This document shows, piece by piece, positions 57,064 through 64,000 of a stretch of DNA of 64,000 bases. Source of the DNA: Chitinophagaceae bacterium (GTDB lineage Bacteria > Bacteroidota > Bacteroidia > Chitinophagales > Chitinophagaceae); contig JACSRW010000036.1 of assembly GCA_014879565.1 (NCBI GenBank), positions 1 through 64,000 on the forward strand. The letters run 5' to 3'. The notes under the pieces are model-generated. The model ran no database searches, had not been told where the DNA came from, and was given only the letters and a program-made list of their open reading frames with translations. How positions within the stretch are numbered: position 1 is the first letter of the stretch; the number at the start of each line of letters is the position of its first letter. The position numbers and the translations under genes were made by a program.

Positions 57064-58995
57064 ATGCGTAGTTTATTTACTTTTCTCTTCCTGCTTTTAT
57101 CCGCTTTTGCAGGGGCCCAGCTTCGCCTGCCTGCTTTTTTCAATGATCAGATGGTATTGCAACGGGATAAGCCCAATAAAATATGGGGATGGGATAAACC
57201 CGGCAATCTTGTAACCGTGAAGCTCGGGGGAAAAACGTACCAGTCCGTGGCAGATGCTGCCGGACAATGGTCTGTTTTTGCGGAACCGCTCAAAGCGGGT
57301 GTTGTTGGAACCATGAATGTAAATAGTCCTTCAGGTTCCCTGGAAATAAAAGATATCCTGGCCGGGGAAGTATGGATTTGCAGCGGACAAAGTAATATGG
57401 AATGGAGAATGGATATGCTGCCGGAAACCTATCCTGATGAACTCAGGACGGCATCCAATAACCAGATCCGGTTTACAACCATCAATAAATGGCTGGCCAC
57501 CACCCCGGTTTCCGATGCGGAAATCCTCAACAAATGGGCACCGGTTACTCCCGCTACGGTGGGTAACTGCTCAGCGGTAGCCTATTGGTTTGCCAAAAAA
57601 CTGCAGAAAGATTTACAGGTCCCGGTGGGGCTGATCGTCACCGCCTGGGGGGGTACACCCGCACAGGCCTGGACCAGTTTTGAAGGCCTTTACGGTTTTC
57701 CGCAGTATGCAAAATCCTACCTGGATAATGTACGGCCGCTGGACCTGAACAATCTTTCGGAAAAGAAAAAAGAATTCTATCAGCAATACCAGCTGCAAGT
57801 GGTACAACGCAGCGCCTATTCTGCAATGGCTCTGCAAACAGATTTTGATGACAGTGGCTGGAAAGAGATGAACCTGCCCGGTCCCTGGGAAACACAGGGC
57901 TACCCGGCGCTGGACGGAGTGGTTACCTATCGCTTATGGTTCACCGTTGCGCAAGCAGATGCGGGAAAAGCGGCCATCATTAACACACCGGGGATTGATG
58001 ATATTGATTCCACCTATATCAACGGCCAGTTTATCGGCACTACCGACCAATGGGATAAACCCCGCAGCTATACTATTCCGGCTGGTATATTAAAAGCCGG
58101 AAAAAACCTGCTGGCTGTCAGGGTTACCGATAATCAGGGAGGGGGCGGATTCGCGGCCGTGCCGGATAAGTTTCATATCCGGGTGGGTGATAAAATAATC
58201 CCGCTTTCCGGCAAGGCGAAATTTGACATTATAGCCGAACTGCCGGATCTCACAGCGGGTCATGGGGCCATCGAACACCAGCCCTCTGTTTTGTTCAATG
58301 CGATGATTGCGCCCCTGCTTCCTTTGTCTGTACGCGGAGCGATCTGGTACCAGGGAGAAAGCAATGCGGATACCAAAGAAGGGGCGCTTGAATACCGGAC
58401 GCTTTTTCCGGCGATGATACAGGACTGGCGTAACCGCTGGGGACAGGGCGATTTTCCTTTCCTCTTTGTGCAGCTTGCCAGCTTTGGTCCCCTTCAAAAA
58501 GAACCGTCCGAAACTAACTGGCCGCTGTTGCGCGAAGCACAGACCCGGACCCTCCAATTACCCAATACCGGTATGGCGGTCACCACCGATATCGGTGATC
58601 CGGCCGATATCCATCCCAAACGGAAAAAAGAAGTGGGGGACAGGCTGGCCGCCGAAGCGTTACGGATCACCTATGGTAAAAATTCTTTAATCAGCCACGG
58701 CCCTGAATTCGCGTACGCGGTGGCCAGAGACAATCAGCTAATTGTGCATTTCAACCATACCGGAAAAGGGTTGATGGCAAAGGGAGGCCCGCTGAAACAT
58801 TTTGCCATTGCCGGAAAAGATAAAAAATTCTACTGGGCCGATGCCGTAATCAGGGGCAACCAGGTTATCCTGACCAGTAAACAGGTGCCCCGGCCCGTGG
58901 CCGTGCGGTATGCCTGGGCCGATAGTCCGGTGGAGGCTAATCTCTATAATAAGGAAGGGTATCCGGCGGGGCCATTCAGGTCGGATGAATGGTGA
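57064..58995 (+). CDS. Sialate O-acetylesterase
   Basis: 643 residues with a signal peptide (ends AGA-Q, residue 19). SGNH-hydrolase motifs are CSGQSNMEW with Ser110, the WYQGESNAD block and DIGDPADIHP with Asp515 and His517. A galactose-binding-like jelly roll is inserted at about 258-365 (FDDSGWKEMNLPGPWE, LLAVRVTDNQGGGG), as in many Bacteroidota homologues. It removes O-acetyl groups from sialic acids, or possibly from other acetylated sugars. It lies 35 bp after the GH20 gene. Together they could deacetylate and trim sialylated N-acetylglucosaminyl glycans taken in by the SusCD pair. No sialidase is present in the window. Confidence 0.9.
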   Translation: MRSLFTFLFLLLSAFAGAQLRLPAFFNDQMVLQRDKPNKIWGWDKPGNLVTVKLGGKTYQSVADAAGQWSVFAEPLKAGVVGTMNVNSPSGSLEIKDILAGEVWICSGQSNMEWRMDMLPETYPDELRTASNNQIRFTTINKWLATTPVSDAEILNKWAPVTPATVGNCSAVAYWFAKKLQKDLQVPVGLIVTAWGGTPAQAWTSFEGLYGFPQYAKSYLDNVRPLDLNNLSEKKKEFYQQYQLQVVQRSAYSAMALQTDFDDSGWKEMNLPGPWETQGYPALDGVVTYRLWFTVAQADAGKAAIINTPGIDDIDSTYINGQFIGTTDQWDKPRSYTIPAGILKAGKNLLAVRVTDNQGGGGFAAVPDKFHIRVGDKIIPLSGKAKFDIIAELPDLTAGHGAIEHQPSVLFNAMIAPLLPLSVRGAIWYQGESNADTKEGALEYRTLFPAMIQDWRNRWGQGDFPFLFVQLASFGPLQKEPSETNWPLLREAQTRTLQLPNTGMAVTTDIGDPADIHPKRKKEVGDRLAAEALRITYGKNSLISHGPEFAYAVARDNQLIVHFNHTGKGLMAKGGPLKHFAIAGKDKKFYWADAVIRGNQVILTSKQVPRPVAVRYAWADSPVEANLYNKEGYPAGPFRSDEW

Positions 58996-59031
58996 GCTTG
59001 CCTGCCGCAGGCAGGTAGTGAGTAGGGATTG

Positions 59032-59197
59032 GTGAGTGGGGCTTTCTTTGTAGAATGGTATTGATTCTTACTTGTCATTCTTCGGGAAGGGGCAATAGGC
59101 AGAAGGCAATAGGCAATGGGCTCCTCATAAGAAGTTGAAAGTTCGTTTCGGAACTTCTCAACCCCTCAACCCCTCAACCCCTCAACCCCTCAACCTT
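59032..59197 (+). repeat. Left arm of a ~165-bp imperfect inverted repeat
   Basis: It starts GTGAGTGGGGCTTTCTTTG, continues through GGCAATAGGCAGAAGGCAAT and AGTTGAAAGTTCGT, and ends in five copies of CTCAACCC-type units (59157-59196). The reverse complement is at 61586-61752, with the first ~83 bases nearly identical. Confidence 0.9.
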
Positions 59198-59233
59198 TTC
59201 ATAGTCCTGTGTGTGAAACTCTCTTTTCAATAC

Positions 59234-59254
59234 AAAAAACCGCCCGGAGGCGGC
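59234..59254 (-). terminator. Terminator of the XRE gene
   Basis: CCGCC/GGCGG stem with loop CGGA, followed on the minus strand by TTTTTT. Confidence 0.8.
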
Positions 59255-59286
59255 TGGGTATGGAGAATAGGGTAAGGTGTTACTGC

Positions 59287-59520
59287 TTACTTATTTACTG
59301 TTGATATCCACAGGGAAGAAGGGGTTACTCCCAGAGCTACGGCAATCCGGTAGAGCTGGTATACACTGGTGGATATCTTGCCAAGTTCTATCCGGCTGAG
59401 CTGGGTATAATCCATTTCAGCCATCGCGGCCAGTTGCCCGATCGTATATCCCCGCTTTTTGCGGTAATGACGTATGTTAACGCCAATGAGCTTATTCAGC
59501 TCCTGCCTGGTGGTAATCAT
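59287..59520 (-). CDS. Small XRE-family DNA-binding regulator
   Basis: 77 residues, almost only a helix-turn-helix: IGVNIRHYRKKRGYTIGQLA, AEMDYTQLSRIELGKISTS and LYRIAVALGVTPSSLW. Such single-domain proteins act as dimers. The gene is the first inside the inverted-repeat-bounded segment and is divergent from the arginyl-transferase-like gene, which it might regulate: the sequence CTACTAATTCGGTAG at about 59613-59628 is a candidate site. No partner toxin is adjacent. Confidence 0.9.
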   Translation of the reverse strand: MITTRQELNKLIGVNIRHYRKKRGYTIGQLAAMAEMDYTQLSRIELGKISTSVYQLYRIAVALGVTPSSLWISTVNK

Positions 59521-59715
59521 TGCCTTTCCCTATGGCAGATCTGCCATATTTATTGGTTCCCGTAAAATAAAGGCAGTCCGGGCATTCAAAAAATACCATT
59601 TTCGGGCCATTTTCTACTAATTCGGTAGACTAATAGCTTGACCCTGATCATCTTTGCATCAAGGGATGTGAAAAGGTTCCGGGTGCCGGGTGTAACCGAA
59701 AACTTAAATTGCGGT

Positions 59716-60453
59716 ATGTTCAATGACCTGCATATCCATAAACAAATCCGGGGTTCGCTGCTCGACCAGTACCTGGCAAAGGGCTGGTACCGGATGGGCC
59801 AGGTTATTTTTACTACCGACTATCTCTTTAAGGATGAACGCTGGTACCGGGTATTCTGGCTGCGTTACCGCCTGAAGGAATTTCAGTTCAGCGCCCGGCA
59901 ACGTAAACTGCTGCAGTTGCCAAAGGGCTGTACTGCCGGAGTAAAACCTCTCCGGATTAACGCAGAACTGGAAGAACTCTATGGCCGTTACCGCGATCAC
60001 CTGGATTTTGAGATCAGTCCTGCTTTAAAAGAAAACCTCAATAGCCTGGATTTCCTGGGACAGGCAGAGGGGGATTCAGTGTTTGACAGTTATGTAATTG
60101 AGATCCGCCGGGAAGAGAAACTGATTGCCGCCGGTATTTTTGATTTGGGGGATTCAGCCATGGCCGGCATAATAAATATTTATGATCCGGCCGAACGCCG
60201 CATAAGTCCCGGCAAAAGACTGATGCAGATTAAACTGAGTTATGCCCTTTCTCAGAAACTTGATTATTATTATCCCGGGTATATCGTTTGCGGCAATCCG
60301 AAATTTGATTACAAGCTGGAGCCGGGCCGGGAAATCTGCGAAATATTTAACCCGGTTACAGATTCCTGGCTGCCCTATTCAGCAGAAACTATTCTGGCCT
60401 GGAAGGATAAACCTGATAATCCTTTTGCCGGCGACCTGACGGGTTTGACCTGA
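59716..60453 (+). CDS. Arginyl/leucyl-transferase-like protein (ATE fold)
   Basis: 245 residues from the ATG at 59716; the TTG at 59638 would add 26 residues without homology. The sequence LAKGWYRMGQVIFTTDYLF, WLRYRLKEFQFSARQRKLL, then YRDHLDFEIS, VIEIRREEKLIAAGIFDLGD and LDYYYPGYIVCGNPKFDYK follow the order of the ATE/Bpt C-terminal domain. The N-terminal CxxC zinc or haem-binding cluster of classical ATE enzymes is absent. It may transfer an amino acid from tRNA to a protein N-terminus, but the missing cluster leaves activity open. It is convergent with the phosphoesterase gene (six bases between stops). Confidence 0.75.
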   Translation: MFNDLHIHKQIRGSLLDQYLAKGWYRMGQVIFTTDYLFKDERWYRVFWLRYRLKEFQFSARQRKLLQLPKGCTAGVKPLRINAELEELYGRYRDHLDFEISPALKENLNSLDFLGQAEGDSVFDSYVIEIRREEKLIAAGIFDLGDSAMAGIINIYDPAERRISPGKRLMQIKLSYALSQKLDYYYPGYIVCGNPKFDYKLEPGREICEIFNPVTDSWLPYSAETILAWKDKPDNPFAGDLTGLT

Positions 60454-60459
60454 CTGGTT

Positions 60460-61191
60460 TTATTTATTCCGTCCCCTTTCACCCGGATACAGGGAAGGAA
60501 GCGGATCACTTTGCCAGTATTCTTTGGTTGCGCAATCCATTATAGTCAGTCTTCCCTTAAAAGCCGCGCCGGTATCAATATTCCAGACATTGGCAGCCTG
60601 CATGGGCTGGTCTGTTCCGTAATTCAATGTGGGGGTATGACCGATGTAAATTTCGCTGTATAATTTCAGCCGCCGCGGATAAAAGGGCGAATCCGGTAAA
60701 AGGGACTTATCCATAGCCAGCGCCATTTCCCAAAGCGTACGGTCCCAGCTGAAATTGGAGGAATGAAACTCATGTCCCGGTCCGTGCATGGAGGTAAATC
60801 CCGCATGAACAAAAAGCCGGTGCGCTTCATCCGTTTCAAAATAGTTGAGTCCTTCAAGAAAGGCAAGCTGGGCCTGTTTTGCCTGCTGACTAAAGCCGGC
60901 ATAACTGTTCACGGTTTCCATACCGCCGCTCAGCAGCCACTGCGGATCGGCATGCCCGTCGCGTAACCAGTCTTCACACCATTCATCATGATTGCCTTTT
61001 ATGACCAGGCAGGGTTGCCGCCGGGATAATTCCATAACATAATCTACCACCTGGGCCGACTCACTCCAGCCATCCACCAGATCACCCAGGAAAACCAGCC
61101 GGTCTTTCTTTTTTACCGGCGCTCTTTCCAGTACCTGGCGCAGGGCCCTTAAGCCGCCATGAATATCCCCGATAATATAGGTCCGTTGCAT
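60460..61191 (-). CDS. Metallophosphoesterase of the PPP family
   Basis: 243 residues from ATG 61191; the frame upstream to 61332 is not convincing. The calcineurin-type metal motifs are all present: GDIHG (8-12), GDLVDGW (36-42), GNHDEW (66-71), VHAGF and YIGHTPTLNYG. This pattern is that of bacterial PrpE/PrpA-like Ser/Thr or Tyr protein phosphatases and of diadenosine tetraphosphatases. The target cannot be read from sequence. The final residues are hydrophilic. It is inside the inverted-repeat segment, with no clear partner. Confidence 0.88.
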   Translation of the reverse strand: MQRTYIIGDIHGGLRALRQVLERAPVKKKDRLVFLGDLVDGWSESAQVVDYVMELSRRQPCLVIKGNHDEWCEDWLRDGHADPQWLLSGGMETVNSYAGFSQQAKQAQLAFLEGLNYFETDEAHRLFVHAGFTSMHGPGHEFHSSNFSWDRTLWEMALAMDKSLLPDSPFYPRRLKLYSEIYIGHTPTLNYGTDQPMQAANVWNIDTGAAFKGRLTIMDCATKEYWQSDPLPSLYPGERGRNK

Positions 61192-61747
61192 GGCGGCAAT
61201 ATACTGAAGTGAATGAATATAAAGGGGAGGAGAAAAACTTATCCCCCCGTTTTGCGATAACCCGCATCTGACCGGCTGCCGGTCGGTTACAGATGCCGGA
61301 GAACCAAAGGGATTATGACCAGGAGCCTTCATTCCGGCGCCTGTTGCTGAACAGGCCGGTTACCGCAAAACAGGTGTTACAGGGATAAGGTGAATTGACA
61401 TAGGATTGATAAGGTTTACATATTATATAACTTCAAAACGGACCAGACAGTAACACGGCGATCCGCTTTACAATTGTAAAACTACATTCGGGCAGAAGCA
61501 TAGCCATGGGTTTTTAACGGAGATTGGATGGTTCTTTTCCGGTTACCGGGAGGTGAAAAAAGCATCGGGAGAGTGGTTATTTTGTTTGAAGGGTTGAGGC
61601 GTTGAGATGTTGAGGGGTTGAGACGAACTTTCAACTTCCCAGAGGGTCCCTGCTCACCACTCACTACTGCCTATTGCCTTCTGCCTATTGCCCCTTCCCG
61701 AAGAATAACTAGTAAGAATAAAAAACATTCTACAAAGAAAGCCCCAC
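61192..61747. other. 556-bp spacer with palindromes and right inverted repeat
   Basis: No gene. It holds GACCGG-CTG-CCGGTC at 61270-61284, a perfect 14-bp palindrome TTTACAATTGTAAA at 61467-61480 and the right arm of the long inverted repeat, which ends inside the helicase gene. Confidence 0.7.
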
Positions 61748-61752
61748 TCACC
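61586..61752 (-). repeat. Right arm of a ~165-bp imperfect inverted repeat
   Basis: Reverse complement of 59032-59197. The outermost ~83 bases (61668-61752) are nearly identical to the left arm. The inner part shares AGTTGAAAGTTCGT and CTCAACCCCTCAAC but differs in repeat number. The last five bases include the stop codon TGA of the helicase gene (61748-61750). Confidence 0.9.
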
Positions 61753-63541
61753 CCTCATAATACCCCAGCTTTCTCAGCCTCGACATAATCGCTCCCCGGG
61801 TTCTCCTGAAATGATCGGCAATATCATAGAGAGAATTATCGGTTTCGTAGAGATAGATCAGTTCCTCATCCTGCTCAGGTGTCCAGGACTGGTAGGCTTC
61901 TTTATGTGTCTGGCGCTTTTCCGCTACGGACCAGACCTTCTCTTTCGCCGCTGCCCGGTTATAGGGAGCGCTGGTCTTCGGGGTGTAGATGCCTTTGTTG
62001 CCGTTCCGGTTCTCGGTGTCTTTGTTGCGTATGACCTGAATATGCGAGGTCTGGGCTACCGTTTCGGGTAAGATATTCTCCGGGATATATATTTTGTGGC
62101 GGGCACGGGTCACCGCCACATAGAGCAGATTGATCTCTTCATTCAGCCTGATTTTGTCAACGGGTTGTTTGTTCTGTTCCGCTTCTTTCAGTTGTTTTTC
62201 CAGTTTGTTTTTGGAAATAAAATCATTGACCAGGTATACGGTATCATATTCCAGTCCCTTGGCCCGGTGCACGGTGGAGAAGATCATTTCCGCCTTATCC
62301 CTTTCCGCATCCCCCGTGTGAAGGGTCTTGAGCTTTTGCAGGATATCAAAAATTTCATTACCATATTCCTCCACAATCTCTGTCATCATCGCCAGCTGTG
62401 TATCATCCGTAGCTTCAATATAGGCCTCCAGCTCATCCATATCTTTCATGGAAGCGATCAGGGGATCGCGCACACGTTCCTTCGTTCCGTTATACAGGTT
62501 CAGCACATCATAGAGTGAAGCGCCGTCATCCGCATAGGTGTAGGAGTGGATATTGCCTTCAAAATAGATATGTTTCAGTTTCCGGTTTTCGGTGATATAG
62601 TTGATCGCGTGCAGCAGCAAACCCAGGTTGGTCCGCGCGATGGTGGCTTTTGAGCGGGGCTTAACGGGTTTTCCCAGTCCGGTTACCGGCACAGGTTCAT
62701 ATGGGCCCAGTTCTTTTTTGAGTTCCAGTACCGCCATGGCCAGTCCGGCTATATCGGCCGGGAAACGGAAACTGGCGCTGAGCCGGAATCGTTGTCCCCC
62801 GGTTTTTTCCAGCGAATTCACCGCATAGCGCCAGGCATAAATCTGCTGGTGGGTATCGCCAACAATCAGTTTCACAGCGGGCTGTTTGCGGAATACATCA
62901 AGCATGGCTGCAGAGGCGTCCTGCCCCTCATCAAATAATATATAATCGTAGGGGAGCACGGGACTGAGCAACTGGAATTTCTTCAGGTAGAAATCATGAA
63001 TGATTTCAATTTCGGCCCTTTCCATTTTTGCCAGTAGGCGCCGGGTGCCTTCCAGGATGGCCGGGTAAAAACGCTGTACAAATAACCGCGCCGCAGGATC
63101 AAACACTTTCTCTGTATAATTCAGCTCCTGCACTTTGCGGGCCGCGCTGTTGCAGAAATAGGAAACAAACTTATTGATATGGTTGGCAATGATAAAGGCT
63201 GTATGCCGGTCTCCGTCTCCACTGAGCTCCAGCAGGGCAGCCGTCTCGTGTGTGGCATACCCCCTTGCGCGGAGTTTGTACCGGCTGCCGGGTATGATCC
63301 GGCGAAAAGCCAGGGAATGGGCCGTTTCCACCGTAACATTCGTCAGTCCCCGGGCGGCGAATTTGCGCACCGCTTCTTCCTTCACCGATTTGTTGAAAGC
63401 CAGGTAAAGAATACGGGCGCCCGCCGGCCGGCTGGCCGCGTATTCAATAATGGTACTCGTTTTGCCCGATCCCGCTACCGCGTTGATGGTACAGTCTTCT
63501 TTCCAGTCCAGGATAGCCAGTTGCTCCTCCGTCAGTTTCAT
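61748..63541 (-). CDS. UvrD/FBH1-like superfamily 1 helicase
   Basis: 597 residues from ATG 63541 (MKLTEEQLAILDWKED); the frame to 63667 is extension only. SF1A motifs in order: NAVAGSGKTSTI, LYLAFNKSVKEEAV, TAHSLAF, YILFDEGQDASAAM, VGDTHQQIYAWR, STVHRAKGLEYDTVYL and LLYVAVTRARHKIYI. Motif Ia and the short length resemble the FBH1-like clade rather than UvrD itself, so a role in dismantling RecA filaments or fork repair is possible. The last ~45 residues (SWTPEQDEELIYLYETDNS, then IMSRLRKLGYYEG) form a homeodomain/Myb-like fold that may bind DNA. Its stop lies within the right arm of the inverted repeat. Confidence 0.88.
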   Translation of the reverse strand: MKLTEEQLAILDWKEDCTINAVAGSGKTSTIIEYAASRPAGARILYLAFNKSVKEEAVRKFAARGLTNVTVETAHSLAFRRIIPGSRYKLRARGYATHETAALLELSGDGDRHTAFIIANHINKFVSYFCNSAARKVQELNYTEKVFDPAARLFVQRFYPAILEGTRRLLAKMERAEIEIIHDFYLKKFQLLSPVLPYDYILFDEGQDASAAMLDVFRKQPAVKLIVGDTHQQIYAWRYAVNSLEKTGGQRFRLSASFRFPADIAGLAMAVLELKKELGPYEPVPVTGLGKPVKPRSKATIARTNLGLLLHAINYITENRKLKHIYFEGNIHSYTYADDGASLYDVLNLYNGTKERVRDPLIASMKDMDELEAYIEATDDTQLAMMTEIVEEYGNEIFDILQKLKTLHTGDAERDKAEMIFSTVHRAKGLEYDTVYLVNDFISKNKLEKQLKEAEQNKQPVDKIRLNEEINLLYVAVTRARHKIYIPENILPETVAQTSHIQVIRNKDTENRNGNKGIYTPKTSAPYNRAAAKEKVWSVAEKRQTHKEAYQSWTPEQDEELIYLYETDNSLYDIADHFRRTRGAIMSRLRKLGYYEG

Positions 63542-63669
63542 ACAGGCCCTTTTTTGAGGGGGCGAAGATAACCAGAAATGGCAGCCCCGGGCCGAGAGCA
63601 CCCGTAATGTTAAAAGAGGACCGCATCTCCCGGGAATTTGTAAATTGAAGGCTGTTAAATAATACAACC

Positions 63670-64000
63670 ATGCATTTCTTAAAAACGTCCCGGTTTGTCC
63701 TGCTCCTGCTGTTATTATCTTATACAGCAGCGGCCCAGACCAATGAGGAACTTAAAAAACAGGTGGAAAGTCTCAGCCAGCAACTCGCGGCCCTGAAAGC
63801 CGATCTGGCCAGCCTGAAAACCATGGTCGCAGTGCAGGGCAGTAACCTGAACCTGACTGCACCAGGTAACCGTACGGATGTAATCGCCCAGCAATACAAT
63901 ATCAGCAGCGGGAAAAATTTTGCCCTTACAGCCGGACAGGACTTCTCCCAGGCTACGGCCCGGAATCATACGGTATCGGTCGGGACAAACTGGACCGATA
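63670..64000 (+). CDS. Secreted coiled-coil protein (partial, runs off the right edge)
   Basis: The ATG at 63670 starts a signal peptide (MHFLKTSRFVLLLLLLSYTA, ending AAA-Q near residue 23). A heptad coiled coil follows (ELKKQVESLSQQLAALKADL, then ASLKTMV), and then a polar region with LNLTAPGNRTDVIAQQYN and ARNHTVSVGTNW that may begin a repeated beta structure. The frame is open to the window's end, so about 110 residues are visible. The family is not recognisable from this fragment. It is divergent from the helicase gene, with 128 bp between starts. Confidence 0.75.
   Translation, partial: MHFLKTSRFVLLLLLLSYTAAAQTNEELKKQVESLSQQLAALKADLASLKTMVAVQGSNLNLTAPGNRTDVIAQQYNISSGKNFALTAGQDFSQATARNHTVSVGTNWTD

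Larger units (their letters stand above)
58996..59286. other. Repeat-rich spacer with left inverted repeat
   Basis: It contains a CCTGCC-GCA-GGCAGG hairpin at 59001-59015, the left arm of a long inverted repeat (59032-59197), a CTCAACCC tandem repeat within it and the XRE terminator. No gene. Confidence 0.8.

Noticed and set aside
61192-61332. Longer start for the phosphoesterase
   Set aside because: No homology and a poor start; the metal motif GDIHG lies normally close to the ATG at 61191.

Overview
The window looks like chromosome from a member of the Bacteroidota, most like the Chitinophagaceae (family inferred from protein style, not proven). The evidence is type IX secretion (T9SS) components and C-terminal sorting domains, a SusC/SusD pair with its own ECF sigma factor and FecR anti-sigma factor, PorP/SprF barrels, and promoters of the Bacteroidota form TTTG-N19..22-TAnnTTTG. 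I see no phage, insertion sequence, CRISPR array or rRNA. Most of the window is ordinary chromosomal coding sequence.

Layout. 1-651: AT-rich, no convincing gene. 652-18436: a T9SS surface block made of a ~3000-residue secreted protein with three copies of a beta-helix module, a 1539-residue PKD protein, two PorP/SprF proteins and a PorE-like OmpA protein between them. 18518-23747: an astacin-like protease, tRNA-Pro with a cluster of palindromic repeats, a large T9SS type A protein and a TetR regulator. 23842-27483: a Na+/Ca2+-type exchanger and a Ca2+-ATPase in one operon, divergent from the TetR gene across a 17-bp palindrome. 27478-32846: a glycosyltransferase, then the methionine operon metY-metX-hom read leftwards behind a promoter, a SAM-I riboswitch with terminator, and a second leader segment encoding a 25-residue cysteine-rich peptide that overlaps mutually exclusive hairpins. 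32911-42844: uvrA, a Yip1-type membrane protein, small secreted and outer membrane proteins, a GNAT, a ModF-like double ABC protein and rarA. 42868-47474: two divergent secreted caspase-like proteins, one with an inactive and an active caspase domain in tandem. 47569-58995: an ECF sigma/FecR/SusC/SusD/GH20 hexosaminidase/sialate O-acetylesterase locus that probably takes up and trims N-acetylated, possibly sialylated, glycans. 58996-61752: an XRE regulator, an arginyl-transferase-like protein and a phosphoesterase enclosed by ~165-bp imperfect inverted repeats. 61748-64000: a UvrD/FBH1-like helicase and the start of a secreted coiled-coil protein.

The most interesting items are the two-stage leader of the methionine operon (SAM riboswitch followed by a Cys-rich peptide attenuator-like element), the pseudocaspase-caspase fusion next to a second caspase, and the inverted-repeat-bounded segment at 59.0-61.8 kb. 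No database search was possible. Family names rest on motifs I could read, and residue positions are hand-counted.
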